Source: Bdellovibrionales bacterium
GTDB taxonomy: Bacteria; Bdellovibrionota; Bdellovibrionia; Bdellovibrionales; UBA1609
Assembly: GCA_020435085.1 (NCBI GenBank)
Contig: JAGRAB010000168.1
Span: 1 to 7,493 of the forward strand
Reading direction: 5' to 3'
Length of the DNA stretch: 7,493 nt
Shown here: positions 6,482 to 7,493 of the stretch, piece after piece
Position numbering within the stretch: position 1 is the stretch's first letter
Layout of the letters: each line of letters begins with the position of its first letter
The notes under the pieces: model-generated
Database searches by the model: none
What the model was told of the DNA's origin: nothing
The model's input: the letters and a program-made list of their open reading frames with translations, nothing else
Position numbers and translations under genes: made by a program

Positions 6482-7373
6482 AATTGTTGAAGTTGGTCCG
6501 AGGGATGGGCTTCAAAATGAAGCGATCCAATTGAGTGTCTCTCATCGCGTGGAGTTGATTGAAAAATTAATTCGTGCAGGTATTCACTTTGTAGAGGTGG
6601 GAGCGTTTGTTTCTCCTGAATGGGTTCCACAAATGGCCAATTCCGATCAAGTCATTGCAGCTCTTCAAAAAAAAGGTCTTTTAAAAAAAGCAGATTGTTC
6701 GGCTCTTGTTCCAAACCCACGCGGGATGGAAGATGCTTTAAAAACATCTATTCAACATATTGCGGTTTTTGGAGCCTGTTCGGAGACGTTTTCTAAAAAG
6801 AATATTAATTGTTCGATTGATGAAAGTTTTCAACGTTTTGAAGATGTCATAAAAATGGCAAAAAAACATAAAATCAATGTGCGTGGCTATTTAAGTACGG
6901 CTTTTGGGTGCCCCTATGAAGGAGTCGTGAGTGAAGCTCAAGTTTTAAAACTTGTGGGTCGCATGCTCAAGCTCGGTGTTTCAGAAGTTTCCATTGGTGA
7001 TACGATTGGGGTGGGAACTCCCAAGCAGGTGGAGAGTCTGTTGAAAAAAGTAGAAAAAAAATATGGCCTTAAAAAAATTGCTATGCACTTTCACGACACT
7101 CGGGGAACGGCATTGGCCAATGTTTTAGCATCGCTAAAAACGGGAGTTTCCACATTTGATGCGAGCGTCGGGGGTCTCGGTGGTTGTCCTTATGCAAAAG
7201 GAGCCAGCGGAAATTTAGCCACCGAAGATTTGATTTATATGCTCCATGGGATGGGTTACAAAACCGGCATTCAATTAGATCGCCTGATCGAAACCGCCCG
7301 TTGGGTTGAGCAACACCTCGGTCGCCCTCTCCCATCCCGAATGGCCAAAGCCGGGTTGCCCTTGAGAAAATAA
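6462..7373 (+). CDS. liuE: hydroxymethylglutaryl-CoA lyase
   Basis: This encodes 303 aa, full length for bacterial HMG-CoA lyase. It cleaves HMG-CoA to acetyl-CoA and acetoacetate, the last step of leucine catabolism, in the cytoplasm. It is a DRE-TIM metallolyase (TIM barrel with a divalent metal). Visible motifs are EVGPRDGLQNE (10-20) with catalytic Arg14 and metal ligand Asp15, FVEVGAFVSPEWVPQM (43-58) with Glu46, GYLSTAFGCPYEG (142-154), SIGDTIGVGTP (177-187), the metal-binding histidines of MHFHDTRG (His209, His211), and the family signature GGLGGCPYAKGASGNLATED (237-256) with loop Cys242 and Asn251. These correspond to the key residues of the human enzyme. Nothing is missing. The gene overlaps the carrier gene by 20 nt and closes the visible operon. 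A run of eight A at 6667-6674 is in frame. Confidence 0.97.
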   Translation: MAQKKIKIVEVGPRDGLQNEAIQLSVSHRVELIEKLIRAGIHFVEVGAFVSPEWVPQMANSDQVIAALQKKGLLKKADCSALVPNPRGMEDALKTSIQHIAVFGACSETFSKKNINCSIDESFQRFEDVIKMAKKHKINVRGYLSTAFGCPYEGVVSEAQVLKLVGRMLKLGVSEVSIGDTIGVGTPKQVESLLKKVEKKYGLKKIAMHFHDTRGTALANVLASLKTGVSTFDASVGGLGGCPYAKGASGNLATEDLIYMLHGMGYKTGIQLDRLIETARWVEQHLGRPLPSRMAKAGLPLRK

Positions 7374-7493
7374 GGTCTGGAGCCAAATTTAAAAGAGAGT
7401 CTATTATCGAAAGGCATTTTAATTATTGAGTAGAAATTGATTTTTGACCTGAGGGGCGAATTATTACCTTTTTGGCATCACAGAATACGCTTT
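7374..7493. other. downstream spacer without recognised gene or terminator
   Basis: These 120 bp after the liuE stop are AT-rich and have no credible open reading frame. I found no GC-rich stem followed by T residues, so no intrinsic terminator can be called. TTGACC at 7444-7449 resembles a -35 box, but no matching -10 box follows at normal spacing. The next gene presumably starts beyond the edge, and whether it belongs to the operon cannot be told. Confidence 0.6.

Noticed and set aside
7081..7386. A 101 aa open frame on the - strand
   Set aside because: It is antisense to the conserved HFHDTRG and GGLGGCPYAKG coding region of HMG-CoA lyase and has no recognisable protein features.
7440..7493. 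Possible promoter at the right edge (TTGACC)
   Set aside because: No -10 hexamer lies at 16-18 bp, and the downstream gene is not visible.

Overview
This 7.5 kb window of roughly 42-43% GC (estimated by eye) is dense bacterial chromosome with short spacers. Its core, 2211-7373 on the + strand, is a near-complete leucine/isovalerate utilisation (liu) operon. The proteins look like those of a predatory Bdellovibrio-type bacterium (Bdellovibrionota). That assignment rests on general protein resemblance and base composition, not on a marker gene.

Left arm (1-1466, - strand): two coupled genes. The first, 1035-1466, encodes a small exported or membrane-anchored protein of unknown function. The second, 1-1038, runs off the left edge. 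Its frame is open from a GTG that overlaps the previous stop in a GTGA. It encodes an apparent fusion of an N-terminal DUF1285-like domain and a C-terminal TPMT-type S-adenosylmethionine methyltransferase. A 65 bp divergent spacer (1467-1531) separates this pair from the + strand genes.

Middle (1532-2128, + strand): a TTG-started protein of 198 aa that may be a hot-dog-fold (DUF4442/thioesterase-like) protein. An 82 bp AT-rich spacer follows, with a possible promoter and an imperfect 24 bp palindrome.

Right arm (2211-7373, + strand): liuB (methylcrotonyl-CoA carboxylase beta), liuC (methylglutaconyl-CoA hydratase), a biotin carboxylase gene, a separate biotin-carrier gene, and liuE (HMG-CoA lyase). 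The last four are packed with overlaps of 14, 4 and 20 nt. Together they would convert 3-methylcrotonyl-CoA to 3-methylglutaconyl-CoA, then HMG-CoA, then acetyl-CoA plus acetoacetate. The alpha subunit of the carboxylase, normally one polypeptide, is here split into a biotin carboxylase and a carrier protein. Isovaleryl-CoA dehydrogenase (liuA) and a liu regulator are not in the window.

No tRNA, rRNA, CRISPR array, insertion sequence or convincing terminator was seen. The most unusual items are the DUF1285-like/TPMT fusion and its coupling to the exported protein, and the split MCC alpha subunit.
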